DNA of 64,000 nucleotides from Bradyrhizobium daqingense. Its GTDB lineage: Bacteria; Pseudomonadota; Alphaproteobacteria; Rhizobiales; Xanthobacteraceae. Shown one piece after another: positions 49,655-58,641 of the stretch. A program made the translations under genes and the position numbers. Below the pieces are notes generated by a model. That model searched no databases, was not told the origin of the DNA, and worked only from the letters and a program-made list of their open reading frames with translations. The stretch spans positions 4,140,001 through 4,204,000 of the forward strand of contig NZ_CP088014.1 in assembly GCF_021044685.1 (NCBI RefSeq), given 5' to 3'. Within the stretch, counting starts at the first letter, position 1. The number at the start of each line of letters is the position of its first letter.

Positions 49655-51664
49655 ATGAGCGATTCCGACAGTCACTGGGAGGTTGGCACCGATATCGGTG
49701 GCACCTTCACCGACATCGTCGCGATCCGGCGCGATACCGCGGAAGCGCGGATCGCCAAGGTGCCGTCGCGCCCCGACGCACCCGTTCAGGCGATGCTGGA
49801 GGCCATCGAGGCGGTTGGTCTGCGCAAGAGCGACGTCAAACGCTTCGTCCACGGCACCACGCGCGTCACCAACGCCCTCGTCGAGGGCCGGTTGCCGAAG
49901 GTGGCGCTGGTCGCGACTGAAGGCTTTGCCGACGTGCTGGAAATCGCGCGCTACCGCCGCCGCGATCTCTATCGTCTTGATATCCTGCCTAAATCGCCGC
50001 CTTTGGTGCCACCGGAACGATGCTTTGGGCTCGCCGAACGGCTCGATCACGAGGGCCGGGTGCTGAAGGCGCTGGAGGAAGCGGAGATCGCGCGTCTGGT
50101 GGCCTGGCTCGAGCATTCCGGCGTGCAGAGCGTTGCCGTGGCCTTGCTTCACGCCTATGCCAATCCCGTACACGAAAAAATGCTCGGCGAGCGACTCAAG
50201 GAAGTCGTCGCTCATGTCTCGCTGTCGCACGAGGTCAATCCCGAGGCGCGCGAATATGAGCGGGCCTCGGCAACCGTGTTCAACGCGGCCGCAATGCCGA
50301 TCGCGGTGGAATATCTCAGCGAGCTGGAGCGGCGGCTGCCGATCGGCCCCGGCCTGCAGGTGTTTCATTCCGCGGGCGCCATGATCCCGATTTCGGCGGT
50401 GAAACGGCGGCCGCTGGTGATGGCGATGTCGGGACCTGCCGCCGGCGTCTCCGCTTCCGTCACCATCGCGCGCCAGCTCGGCGCCTCGCGCATGCTGACC
50501 TTCGACATGGGTGGCACCACGACGGATGTTTGCCTGATCGTGGATGGCCAGGCCGAGATGACGGACGGCCGCATGCTGGACGACAAGCCGTTGCGCCAGC
50601 CGATGCTCGCGGTGCATTCGATCGGCGCAGGCGGCGGATCAATCGTCCGCAGCGGCCCCGGCGGTCTCACGGTCGGCCCCGAGAGTGCCGGCTCCGAGCC
50701 GGGGCCTGCCTGCTATGGCCGCGGCGGTCGTGAGCCGACGATAACCGATGCCAATGCCGTGCTCGGCTATCTCAATCCCGAGACGAAACTCGGCGACCGT
50801 ATCGGCATCGACATCGAGGCTGCGAAGCGCTTGATCGAACCGGTCGCGCGCGTGCTCGAACTGAGCCTCACCGAAACGGCGCTAGGCATCATCAAGGTTG
50901 CGAATGCGACCATGGCCCGCGCGCTCCGCCGCGTCACGGTCGAGCGGGGCATCGACGGGCGCGACTGCACGCTGCTTGCCTTCGGCGGCGGTGGCCCGAT
51001 GCATGCTGCCGGTCTCGCCGATCTCTATGGAATCACTGAGGTCGTCGTGCCCGGCGCATCGAGCGCATTCTCGGCGCTGGGCTGCCTCACCGCCGATTTC
51101 AGCTTCCTCCAGCAGCAGACGTTTCGCGCGGCGCTCGACGGGCTCGATCTTGCTCGCGTCGCGGAGCGGATCGAGGCGTTGATTGTCGAGGCGTCTGCTC
51201 CGCTGATCGCCAATGGCGTTGCGAAGGCGGAGATCCAGGTCGAGCTGGTGGCCTTGATGCGCTACGAGGCCCAGAACGATGCGGTCCCGGTATCCTTCGC
51301 GCTGCCGCTCGACGCAGCCAGGCTGAAGCAGGAGTTCCTGACGCGGCATCACGAGCTGTTCGGCTATGCGACCGGCGAGCCCTGCGTCATCGAATCCGTG
51401 CGTGTCCAGGCTCGCCGCCCGTCGACAACCGTCGTCAGTCGACCGGCGACCGCGGTGAGGGCCGGGTCCTCAGGGACGCGTATCTGTTCGTTCGACGGCT
51501 GCCACGACATCGCAACCGCGATCATCGACCGTGCCGCACTCACGGAGACGGTCAACGGACCCGCCATCATCGAGGACGCGTGGTCGACCGTCGTGGTGCC
51601 GCCCGGCTGGCGGGCGAAGCCGGACCAGGCCGGAAACCTGTTCCTGACGCGGAGGGCCGCATGA
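49655..51664 (+). CDS. hyuA: Hydantoinase/oxoprolinase family protein, HyuA-type subunit
   Basis: 669 residues from the ATG at 49655 (MSDSDSHWEVGTDIGGTFTDIVAIRRD). The frame extends upstream without conserved sequence. An actin-like ATP-binding fold shows GTDIGGTFTDIV, FVHGTTRVTNALVEGR, SGPAAGVSASVTIA, TFDMGGTTTDVCLI and AFGGGGPMHAAGLADLYGI. With HyuB it forms an ATP-dependent amidase that opens hydantoins, oxoproline or N-methylhydantoin, or an acetone-carboxylase-like enzyme. Its stop overlaps the hyuB start by 4 nt. Confidence 0.9.
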   Translation: MSDSDSHWEVGTDIGGTFTDIVAIRRDTAEARIAKVPSRPDAPVQAMLEAIEAVGLRKSDVKRFVHGTTRVTNALVEGRLPKVALVATEGFADVLEIARYRRRDLYRLDILPKSPPLVPPERCFGLAERLDHEGRVLKALEEAEIARLVAWLEHSGVQSVAVALLHAYANPVHEKMLGERLKEVVAHVSLSHEVNPEAREYERASATVFNAAAMPIAVEYLSELERRLPIGPGLQVFHSAGAMIPISAVKRRPLVMAMSGPAAGVSASVTIARQLGASRMLTFDMGGTTTDVCLIVDGQAEMTDGRMLDDKPLRQPMLAVHSIGAGGGSIVRSGPGGLTVGPESAGSEPGPACYGRGGREPTITDANAVLGYLNPETKLGDRIGIDIEAAKRLIEPVARVLELSLTETALGIIKVANATMARALRRVTVERGIDGRDCTLLAFGGGGPMHAAGLADLYGITEVVVPGASSAFSALGCLTADFSFLQQQTFRAALDGLDLARVAERIEALIVEASAPLIANGVAKAEIQVELVALMRYEAQNDAVPVSFALPLDAARLKQEFLTRHHELFGYATGEPCVIESVRVQARRPSTTVVSRPATAVRAGSSGTRICSFDGCHDIATAIIDRAALTETVNGPAIIEDAWSTVVVPPGWRAKPDQAGNLFLTRRAA

Positions 51665-53241
51665 AGCTCGATCCGTTCGTCGTCGAGGTCATCCGGCACG
51701 GGCTTTCCGCCGCAGCCGAGGAGATGAGCCTCGTGATGACGCGCTCGGCACGCTCGCCGCTCTTGCGCGAAGCGGGCGACCTGTCGTCCGCGATCACGGA
51801 CGGCCACGGCGGCCTGGTCGGGCAGGGCCGCGACATTCCGATCCATCTCGGCGCGATGGCCTATACTATCCCCGAGTTGCTGAAGGTGATGCCGCGCGAC
51901 CACCTGAACGACGGCGACGTCGTGATCTACAATGTCGGCGCGCTCGGCGGCAATCATCTCAACGACGTCAAGGTCGTGCGTCCCGTCTTCGTCGACGGCG
52001 AGATCGTAGCCTTCGCGGTCAGCCTCGCCCACTGGCCCGATATCGGCGGCACCTGGCCGGGCAGCTATTTCGCCAAGGCCATCGACACGTTCCAGGAGGC
52101 GCTGCGCATTCCGCCTGTGCTGATCGCGACTGCAGCGGGCCTCAACGCGCCGATCGTGCAACTGCTCAAGGCCAACGTTCGCGATGCCGAGTCCTGCGAG
52201 GGTGATCTTCTGGCGCAGATCGCGGCGACCAAGGCCGGCGAGAAGCGCATCGCCGAGCTCTGCCGCGAACACGGCAAGGCGATCTTCATGGCGGCGCAGT
52301 CGCGCCTGCACGATCTCTCCGAAATCGAGATGCGCGAGGCTCTGCGCGGCCTTCCGGACGGCGTCTATGAGGGCGAGGACCACCTCGACGACGGCAGCGA
52401 AGACAATGCACCGGCGCGCATCCATGTGAAGATCACCATCCGCGGCGACGAAGCGACCTTCGACCTCTCCGGAAGCTGCGACCGGGTGTCCAATTTCTGC
52501 AACACGACGCCGTTCATGGCGCGCTCTGCGGTGGCCTATGCCGCGCGCATCATGAGCGGACGCGACATGCAGCAGAACGCCGGCGCGCTGCGGCCTCTGA
52601 CCATCATCACGCGCCCCGGCTCGATCCTGGAGCCGGGCTGGACCGCATCGGTTGCCGCCGGCAATCACGAGACGTCCATGCGTATCGTCGATGCAATCTT
52701 CCGTGCGATGCAGGACATCATCCCCGAGCGTCTGTCGGCCGGCGGCGCCACCACAGCGGGCGTTCTGTTCTTCGCCGAGCCGCGGCCGAACGGGTCCTGG
52801 AAGATGCTTTACGAGGTCCATGGCGGCGGCGAAGGCGCGCGTCACGATCGGGCCGGAGCTTCCGCAACCCGCGTGCATCTCTCCAACACGTCGAACACGC
52901 CGGTCGAGGTGATCGAGGCGAATTACGCGATCCGCCTCGAGCAGCAGGCCATTCGCCGGAATTCCGGCGGCGCGGGCGCCCATCGCGGTGGTGACGGCTC
53001 GGTTCGCACTTATCGTATTCTGGCGCCGTCGATGCACCTGACCACCTGCATCGAGCGGATGGTGATTGGGCCCTGGGGCATGCAGGGCGGCCAGTCCGGC
53101 AAGGCCTGCCGCATCTCGCTGGTCAGGCAGGGCGCAAACGTCGCGATCGACGGCAAGTCGAACCTGGTGTTGCAGCAAGACGATCTCGTCACGATCGAAA
53201 TGTGCGGCGGCGGCGGCTACGGCGCCGCGGCCGCAAGGTGA
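51661..53241 (+). CDS. hyuB: Hydantoinase B/oxoprolinase family protein, HyuB-type subunit
   Basis: 526 residues starting MKLDPFVVEVIRHGLSAAAEEMSLVMTRSARSPLLREAGDLSSAITD, the standard HyuB opening. Further landmarks are GGNHLNDVKVV, PGSYFAKAIDTFQEALRIPP, GGATTAGVLFFAEPR and RRNSGGAGAHRGGDGSVRTYRI near the C-terminus. It is the partner of the upstream HyuA. Substrate choice (hydantoin, methylhydantoin or oxoproline) cannot be read from sequence, but the surrounding carbamoylase and racemase genes point to hydantoins. Confidence 0.92.
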   Translation: MKLDPFVVEVIRHGLSAAAEEMSLVMTRSARSPLLREAGDLSSAITDGHGGLVGQGRDIPIHLGAMAYTIPELLKVMPRDHLNDGDVVIYNVGALGGNHLNDVKVVRPVFVDGEIVAFAVSLAHWPDIGGTWPGSYFAKAIDTFQEALRIPPVLIATAAGLNAPIVQLLKANVRDAESCEGDLLAQIAATKAGEKRIAELCREHGKAIFMAAQSRLHDLSEIEMREALRGLPDGVYEGEDHLDDGSEDNAPARIHVKITIRGDEATFDLSGSCDRVSNFCNTTPFMARSAVAYAARIMSGRDMQQNAGALRPLTIITRPGSILEPGWTASVAAGNHETSMRIVDAIFRAMQDIIPERLSAGGATTAGVLFFAEPRPNGSWKMLYEVHGGGEGARHDRAGASATRVHLSNTSNTPVEVIEANYAIRLEQQAIRRNSGGAGAHRGGDGSVRTYRILAPSMHLTTCIERMVIGPWGMQGGQSGKACRISLVRQGANVAIDGKSNLVLQQDDLVTIEMCGGGGYGAAAAR

Positions 53242-53251
53242 GGGCATTGCG

Positions 53252-54547
53252 ATGAGCAGATTGTTGCGAACCGGACTGAATGCGGGCGAGGCCGCGCCGA
53301 TGGTCGTGGTCGGCGGCGAAGGCGTTTATTTTCACCTGTCCGATGGCCGCAAGCTCATCGACGGCAGCAACACCGGCGGCGGTCTCGGCCATCGCCATCC
53401 CGCAATGGTGGAGGCGATCCGCCGTGCGGCGGATACGCCCGTCGTCAACGAGGGCTGGACCTGGATCGATCGCGAGCAGGCGGCCGACGATCTGATGGCC
53501 ACCGCATTCAAAGGCGAGGAGGACTGGGTCGGCGCGGTGCGCTTCTGCATCAGCGGCAGCGAAGCCAACGATATGGCGCTGTCACTCTGCCAGGCACTGA
53601 CGCAGCGCTCGGCGCTGGCGACGCGCGAGCGCGCCTATCACGGCATCACCGGCCTGTCGCGTAGCATGACAGTGCAGCCGCAATGGCATGGCGGTCTGGC
53701 CGTGCATGCCGGCGGCTCGAAACTGCCGGCGCCGATGGCGCCGGTGCGGATCTTGCCTGCGCCGGATGGCGCGATCTATGGCGCGCCGGCGCACAATAGG
53801 CCGCCCAGCGAATATCTCGCCGATGCCACGCGCCTGCTGTCGGACGCCGCTGCGACGATCATCGACTACACCCAGGGCGGCATCTACTACGACGGCGCCT
53901 ATCAGGACGAGGTGGCGCGTTGTGCGCGGCAGGCGGGCTCGTACTGGATTGCGGACGAGGTCGTGACCGGCGCGGGCCGCGCGGGCCGCTGGTTCGCGTT
54001 TCAGGGTGCAGAGAGCCGGCCGGACATCGTGACGCTCGGCAAGTCGCTGGGCGGCGGCGCAGCGGCGGTCGCCGCGGTCGTGGTGTCCAAGGACATCGTC
54101 GAGCGGCTCGAGGGCACGAGCTGGCAGAACTACGGCACGTTGCGCGGCCATCCGATCAGCATGGCCGCCGTCCGCGCCTACCTGAAGGTCGTCACCGGCG
54201 AGAAGATTCTGCAGCATGTGCAGAATCTGGAGGGGCTGTTTGCCCGCCGCTTGCTCGCGATCGCGCAAAAGCATCCGAGCGTGCGACGCGTGGCCGGACA
54301 GGGGCTGCACTGGACGGTGGAACTGCATGGCCCGGACTGGCGCACCTGGCACGCCGATACGACCGAGGTGCCGATCGCTTCCCGCGTCGCGGATCGCGCG
54401 CTGGAGGCCGGCGCGGTGATCGGCACCAGCGGCGAGCAAACCTCGCTGTTCCTGGCGCCGCCGCTGGTGATCTCCGAACGCGAGGCTACGCTACTGCTCG
54501 ATGCACTCGACCATGGCCTCGACATCGCCGACGGGGAACACGGGTGA
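53252..54547 (+). CDS. Class III aminotransferase (glutamate-1-semialdehyde aminomutase-like), PLP-dependent
   Basis: The product has 431 residues. Motifs are GSNTGGGLGHRHPAMVEAI, RFCISGSEANDMALSLCQALTQR, ERAYHGITG, WIADEVVTGAGRAGRWFAFQG and the PLP lysine in DIVTLGKSLGGGAAAVAAV. The class transfers amino groups from omega-amino acids or amines. Its stop overlaps the acyl-CoA synthetase start by 4 nt. It may deaminate the amino acid released by the hydantoin hydrolases, followed by CoA activation. Confidence 0.9.
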   Translation: MSRLLRTGLNAGEAAPMVVVGGEGVYFHLSDGRKLIDGSNTGGGLGHRHPAMVEAIRRAADTPVVNEGWTWIDREQAADDLMATAFKGEEDWVGAVRFCISGSEANDMALSLCQALTQRSALATRERAYHGITGLSRSMTVQPQWHGGLAVHAGGSKLPAPMAPVRILPAPDGAIYGAPAHNRPPSEYLADATRLLSDAAATIIDYTQGGIYYDGAYQDEVARCARQAGSYWIADEVVTGAGRAGRWFAFQGAESRPDIVTLGKSLGGGAAAVAAVVVSKDIVERLEGTSWQNYGTLRGHPISMAAVRAYLKVVTGEKILQHVQNLEGLFARRLLAIAQKHPSVRRVAGQGLHWTVELHGPDWRTWHADTTEVPIASRVADRALEAGAVIGTSGEQTSLFLAPPLVISEREATLLLDALDHGLDIADGEHG

Positions 54548-56225
54548 CCGCCGGCGACGCAGCACCTCGTGGCTCGCCGGCTTGGCCGGCGAACGAGCCC
54601 TGGCATCTCGCGATGCCGGAGGGGACGCTGTACGACGCACTGGCGCGGGCTGCACAGGCAAGGCCCTCTCATCCGGCGACGGTGTTTTACGGCGCGAGCC
54701 TGAGCTACGCCGAACTGCGCGCCCGTGTCGATGCCATGGCTGGCTTCCTGCAACGTGTTTGCGACGTGAAGCGCGGCGACCGCGTGATGATCGCGCTGCA
54801 GAACTCGCCGCAATATGTCATCGCGTACTATGCAGTGATGCGGGCGGACGCCGTGATCGTACCGGTCAATCCCATGAACAAGACGGCGGAGATCGCCTAT
54901 CTCGCTGCGGATAGCGGCGCCAGGGTCGCGATCATCGGCTCCGAGCTGAGCGATGTATTTGCTCCGCTCGCGGGCGAGGCGATCACTCACACGATCGTCG
55001 CGCAGTATCGCGACGAGGTTCCAGCCGCGACGCCCTACACGCTGCCGTCATGCGTCACCGAAGCGCCGTCGCAGGTGCCGTCGTCGCCGGACTGGCATTC
55101 CTGGTCGGAGGCGATCGCGCAAGGCTTGCAGCCGGCTGCGATGGAGGCAGGGCCGGAGGATCTCATGATTCTGCCCTACACCTCGGGGACCACAGGCAAG
55201 CCCAAGGCCTGCATGCATACGCATCGCAGCGCGCTGTTCACCGCCGTCTTGCAGGCCCGCTGGTACCGGCTCGACGGCAGCGACGTGATGACCGGCTTCA
55301 TGCCGCTGTTCCACGTCGCGGGCATGCAGGGTTCGATGAATGCCGCCATCGTCACCGGCGCCACGCTGCTGCTGATGGCGCGTTGGGACAAGGATCTGCT
55401 CCCGGACCTGTTCGAGACCTACGGCGTGACGTTCTGGAACGCCGCGCCGACCATGTCGTGGATGTGCTCGCCAGCGCCGGCTTCCGCGACGCATGCTTTG
55501 CGAAACTCAAGATGCTGACCGGCGGCGGTGCGGCGATGCCCATGGCGGTCGCCGAACGGCTGAAGGGTCGTTTCGGCCTCGATTTCGTCGAGGGCTACGG
55601 CATGACGGAGACGATGTCGCCGACGCATCTCAACCCGATGGGCGCGCCGAAGCGGCAGTGCCTTGGCATCGCCGTGCATGAGACCGATGCGCGGGTGGTC
55701 GATCCCGAGAGCCTGATCGAACTTGGCGACAACGTCGTTGGCGAGATCGTCGTGCACGGACCGCAAGTGCTGCAAGGTTACTGGAACAGGCCCCAGGCGG
55801 ACGTTGATGCCTTCATTCAGCTCGACGGCAAGCGGTTCCTGCGCACAGGCGATCTCGGTTACCGCGACGTCGAAGGCTATTTCTTCGCCGTCGACCGCCT
55901 GAAGCGGATGATCAATGTCAGCGGCTTCAAGGTGTGGCCCGCCGAGGTCGAGGCGGCGATGTACCAGAACCGGGCTATCCGGGAGTGCTGCATCGTTTCG
56001 GCGCCGGACGAATATCGCGGCGAGACCGTCAAGGCCCTGGTGGTGCTCGATGACGCCGCGCGCGCGTCGACGTCCGCCGCCGACATCGTCGCCTGGGCAC
56101 GCGGCGCGATGGCGAGCTACAAGGCGCCGCGCGCGGTCGTCTTCGTCGAGTCCCTGCCGCGCACGGCCAGCAACAAGGTCAACTGGCGGCTGTTGCAGGA
56201 CACCGAATGGGGGCCGACGGCATGA
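54544..56225 (+). pseudogene. Acyl-CoA synthetase (AMP-binding) with a -1 frameshift near 55455
   Basis: The frame from the GTG at 54544 holds the AMP-binding P-loop LPYTSGTTGKPKACMHTH and runs correctly to GVTFWNAAPTM, then turns into nonsense and stops at 55518. The rest of the enzyme continues in another frame: VVDVLASAGFRDACFAKLKMLTGGG, VEGYGMTETMSP, FFAVDRLKRMINVSGFKVWP and the A10 lysine in RTASNKVNWRLL. Adding one G after base 55455 joins the two parts as APTM-VVDVLASAG. No slippery heptamer is visible. It is therefore either a sequencing error or a recently disabled gene. Intact, it would encode about 560 residues. Confidence 0.88.
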
Positions 56226-56328
56226 AAACTGCTTGGCTGGAAAAGCAGTGCGAGGCTGCGATATGCTGCACGTGCCGGAACATCCTTGAAGCCGCCGCTT
56301 CCCCCGAGAGATCACCAGGAAATCGCTG

Positions 56329-57261
56329 ATGCGCATCGTCAATGTCGCCGCCGCCCAGATGGGCCCGATCCAGAAAGCCGACAGCCGTGAGGCCGTGGTC
56401 AAGCGCATGATCGCGCTGATGGACGAGGCCAAGAGCAAGGGCGCTGACCTGATCGTCTATCCCGAGCTGGCGCTGACGACGTTCTTCCCGCGCTGGTACG
56501 TCGAGGACCGCTCCGAGTTCGACATCTGGTTCGAGCGTGAAATGCCGAACGCGGCGACCAAGCCGCTGTTCGAGCGCGCAGCGCAGCACCGGATGGCGAT
56601 GAACTTCGGCTATGCCGAGCTGACGCCGGACGGTCATCATTTCAACACCGCCATTCTTACGGACAAGTCCGGCAGGATCGTCGGCAAATACCGAAAGGTC
56701 CATCTGCCTGGCTATGTGGAATACGACGCCAAGCGCACGCATCAGCACCTGGAGAAGCGCTATTTCGAGCCGGGCGATCTCGGCTTCAACGTCTGGCGCG
56801 AGCTCGGCGGCGTCATCGGCATGGCGATCTGCAACGATCGCCGCTGGCCGGAGACCTACCGCGTCATGGGCTTGCAGGGCGTCGAGATGGTGCTGATCGG
56901 CTACAACACGCCGTCGGTCAACGCGGAGAAGAGCGAGGAGGGCGTCGAGAAGCGCCTGTTCCACAATCGTCTCTCGGTGCAGGCCGGCGCCTATCAGAAT
57001 GCGACCTGGGTGGTCGCGGTTGCCAAGGCCGGTGTCGAGGACGGACATCACTTGTTCGCGGGCAGCCTGATCGTCGACCCCAATGGCGAGATCGTCGCCG
57101 AGGCCAGGACGGAGGAGGACGAACTCCTGGTTCATCCATGCGACCTCGATGCCACCACCTTCGGCAAGACCACGATCTTCGATTTCGCCCGGCATCGCCG
57201 CATCGAGCATTATGGCCTGATCACCAGCCGGACCGGCGCGGTGCCGCCGCCGGAGAAGTGA
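56329..57261 (+). CDS. N-carbamoyl-D-amino acid hydrolase (nitrilase superfamily)
   Basis: 310 residues close in layout to Agrobacterium D-carbamoylase. The catalytic triad is visible as Glu46 (IVYPELALTTFFPRWY), Lys123 (KYRKVHLPG) and Cys168 (AICNDRRWPE). It hydrolyses N-carbamoyl-D-amino acids, the product of D-hydantoin ring opening, to the D-amino acid, CO2 and ammonia. FNTAILTDKSGRIVGKY and NATWVVAVAKAG also fit the family. It lies ~100 bp after the synthetase and 5 nt before the flavin reductase gene. Confidence 0.92.
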   Translation: MRIVNVAAAQMGPIQKADSREAVVKRMIALMDEAKSKGADLIVYPELALTTFFPRWYVEDRSEFDIWFEREMPNAATKPLFERAAQHRMAMNFGYAELTPDGHHFNTAILTDKSGRIVGKYRKVHLPGYVEYDAKRTHQHLEKRYFEPGDLGFNVWRELGGVIGMAICNDRRWPETYRVMGLQGVEMVLIGYNTPSVNAEKSEEGVEKRLFHNRLSVQAGAYQNATWVVAVAKAGVEDGHHLFAGSLIVDPNGEIVAEARTEEDELLVHPCDLDATTFGKTTIFDFARHRRIEHYGLITSRTGAVPPPEK

Positions 57262-57266
57262 CGCCG

Positions 57267-57926
57267 ATGCCAGACGACGGCATATCGCTGCGAGAGCTGG
57301 ATCCGCGCGATCGCTACAAGCTGCTCTGCGGCGTGGTGGTGCCGCGGCCGATCGCCCTGGTGACGACGCTGGATGCGAACGGCGCGGTCAATGCCGCGCC
57401 CTTCAGCTTCTTCAACGTGTTTTCGGAAAGCCCCGCCCTGATCGTGCTCGGCCTTCAGCACAAGCCGGATCACTCACCGAAGGATACCACCCGTAACATC
57501 CATCGCGACGGCGAGTTCGTGGTGCACATGGTGGACGAAGCGCTATCGGTGGCGATGAACGACTGCGCGGTCGATTTTCCCTCCGGCGACAGCGAGGTCA
57601 GTGCGACCGGGCTGGCGACGCTTCCCTGCGTCGACGTGAGAGTGCCGCGCCTCGCCGCGGCGCCGTTCGCGTTGGAATGCCGGCGCCATGTCGTGCTGAA
57701 TTTCTCACCGGATCGCGAGATTCTGGTCGGCGAAGTGCTCAGGGTGCACGCCCGCGAGGGCCTCGTCGACGAGGGCAGGATGTATGTCGATCTCGACGCT
57801 TATCAGCCGATCGGCCGCATGTTCGGCGATCTCTACACCACGCAGCGGGATAGGTTTGCCCTGACGCGCGAGAGCCATGCGCAATGGCTCGCGCGTCAGG
57901 ACAAGAAAGAGCTGAAGGACGCCTAG
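57267..57926 (+). CDS. Flavin reductase-like FMN-binding protein
   Basis: 219 residues of the flavin-reductase-like domain: LLCGVVVPRPIALVTTLDANGAVNAAPFSFFNVFSESPALIVLGL, then DTTRNIHRDGEFVVHMV and RHVVLNFSPDREILVGEVLRVHAREGL. The family either reduces free flavin for a partner monooxygenase or acts directly as an FMN-dependent enzyme. A monooxygenase-like gene lies downstream at 61850. Its stop overlaps the convergent hydantoin racemase stop by 4 bp. Confidence 0.87.
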   Translation: MPDDGISLRELDPRDRYKLLCGVVVPRPIALVTTLDANGAVNAAPFSFFNVFSESPALIVLGLQHKPDHSPKDTTRNIHRDGEFVVHMVDEALSVAMNDCAVDFPSGDSEVSATGLATLPCVDVRVPRLAAAPFALECRRHVVLNFSPDREILVGEVLRVHAREGLVDEGRMYVDLDAYQPIGRMFGDLYTTQRDRFALTRESHAQWLARQDKKELKDA

Positions 57927-58585
57927 TGAGCCGAGAATTGAACCGTGCCCAGAGCCATGGTGACGGCCGCCTGTGTCGGGTCGATCACGGGAATGCGCAG
58001 CGCGTCCTCCAGCGGCCGGCGGTGGCGCGCCATGCCGGCGCAGCCCATCACAATGGCGCGGGCGCCGTCCTCGTCGCGCAGTGCGCGGCCGACCTCGATC
58101 ATCTTGGCGAGCGTCCCTTCGCCGGACGCCGTCTCCGCAACGCTCATGTTCAGCGGCTGCTCGCCGGCGAGGCGGTCGGTCAGCCCCATCTGCCTGAGAT
58201 AGCGCATGTGCCGCGGGATCGAACGCTGGGCAATCGCAATCACGCCGAAGGTCTCGGCGCGCGAGAGCGCCGTCAGCACGCCGCACTCGGCAATGCCGAA
58301 CACGGGACGGTCGGTACCTTCGCGGCAGACCTGAAGCCCGGGATCGCTGTAGCAGGCGATGACGAAGGCGGCCGAGCTATTGTCGCTTTCGACCAGGCGG
58401 CGCAGCGGCATTGCGACGCTGTCGACGTCCGCCTGGCTTTCGATTCCGAACGGACCCTCGGCCAGCGTCTGGCAGACAACCTCCGGCCCGCCCTCGAAAC
58501 CGAGCGGCTTCAACGCGTCCTCCAGCCCTTGCGTGACGTTGTGATTGGAATTCGGGTTGATGACGAGAATGCGCGGCCGGGACAT
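57923..58585 (-). CDS. Asp/Glu/hydantoin racemase
   Basis: The product has 220 residues, beginning RILVINPNSNHNVTQGLEDAL, the family opening. The two catalytic Cys are visible at Cys78 (VIACYSDPGL) and Cys182 (VMGCAGMARH). It racemises 5-substituted hydantoins, or a related ureide, so that a D-specific hydantoinase can consume both forms. It is the only minus-strand gene in this cluster, divergent from the hydantoinase gene with 56 bp between starts, a likely shared control region. Confidence 0.9.
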   Translation of the reverse strand: MSRPRILVINPNSNHNVTQGLEDALKPLGFEGGPEVVCQTLAEGPFGIESQADVDSVAMPLRRLVESDNSSAAFVIACYSDPGLQVCREGTDRPVFGIAECGVLTALSRAETFGVIAIAQRSIPRHMRYLRQMGLTDRLAGEQPLNMSVAETASGEGTLAKMIEVGRALRDEDGARAIVMGCAGMARHRRPLEDALRIPVIDPTQAAVTMALGTVQFSAH

Positions 58586-58641
58586 GATGGTCTTCCTGCA
58601 AAATGGCGATCACTCGTTTCAGGCATATCATGGAGCGCCTC

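Noticed and set aside
51364..53247. 627-codon minus-strand frame opposite hyuB
   Set aside because: hyuB has family-wide conserved motifs in frame. The opposite frame is a compositional artefact.
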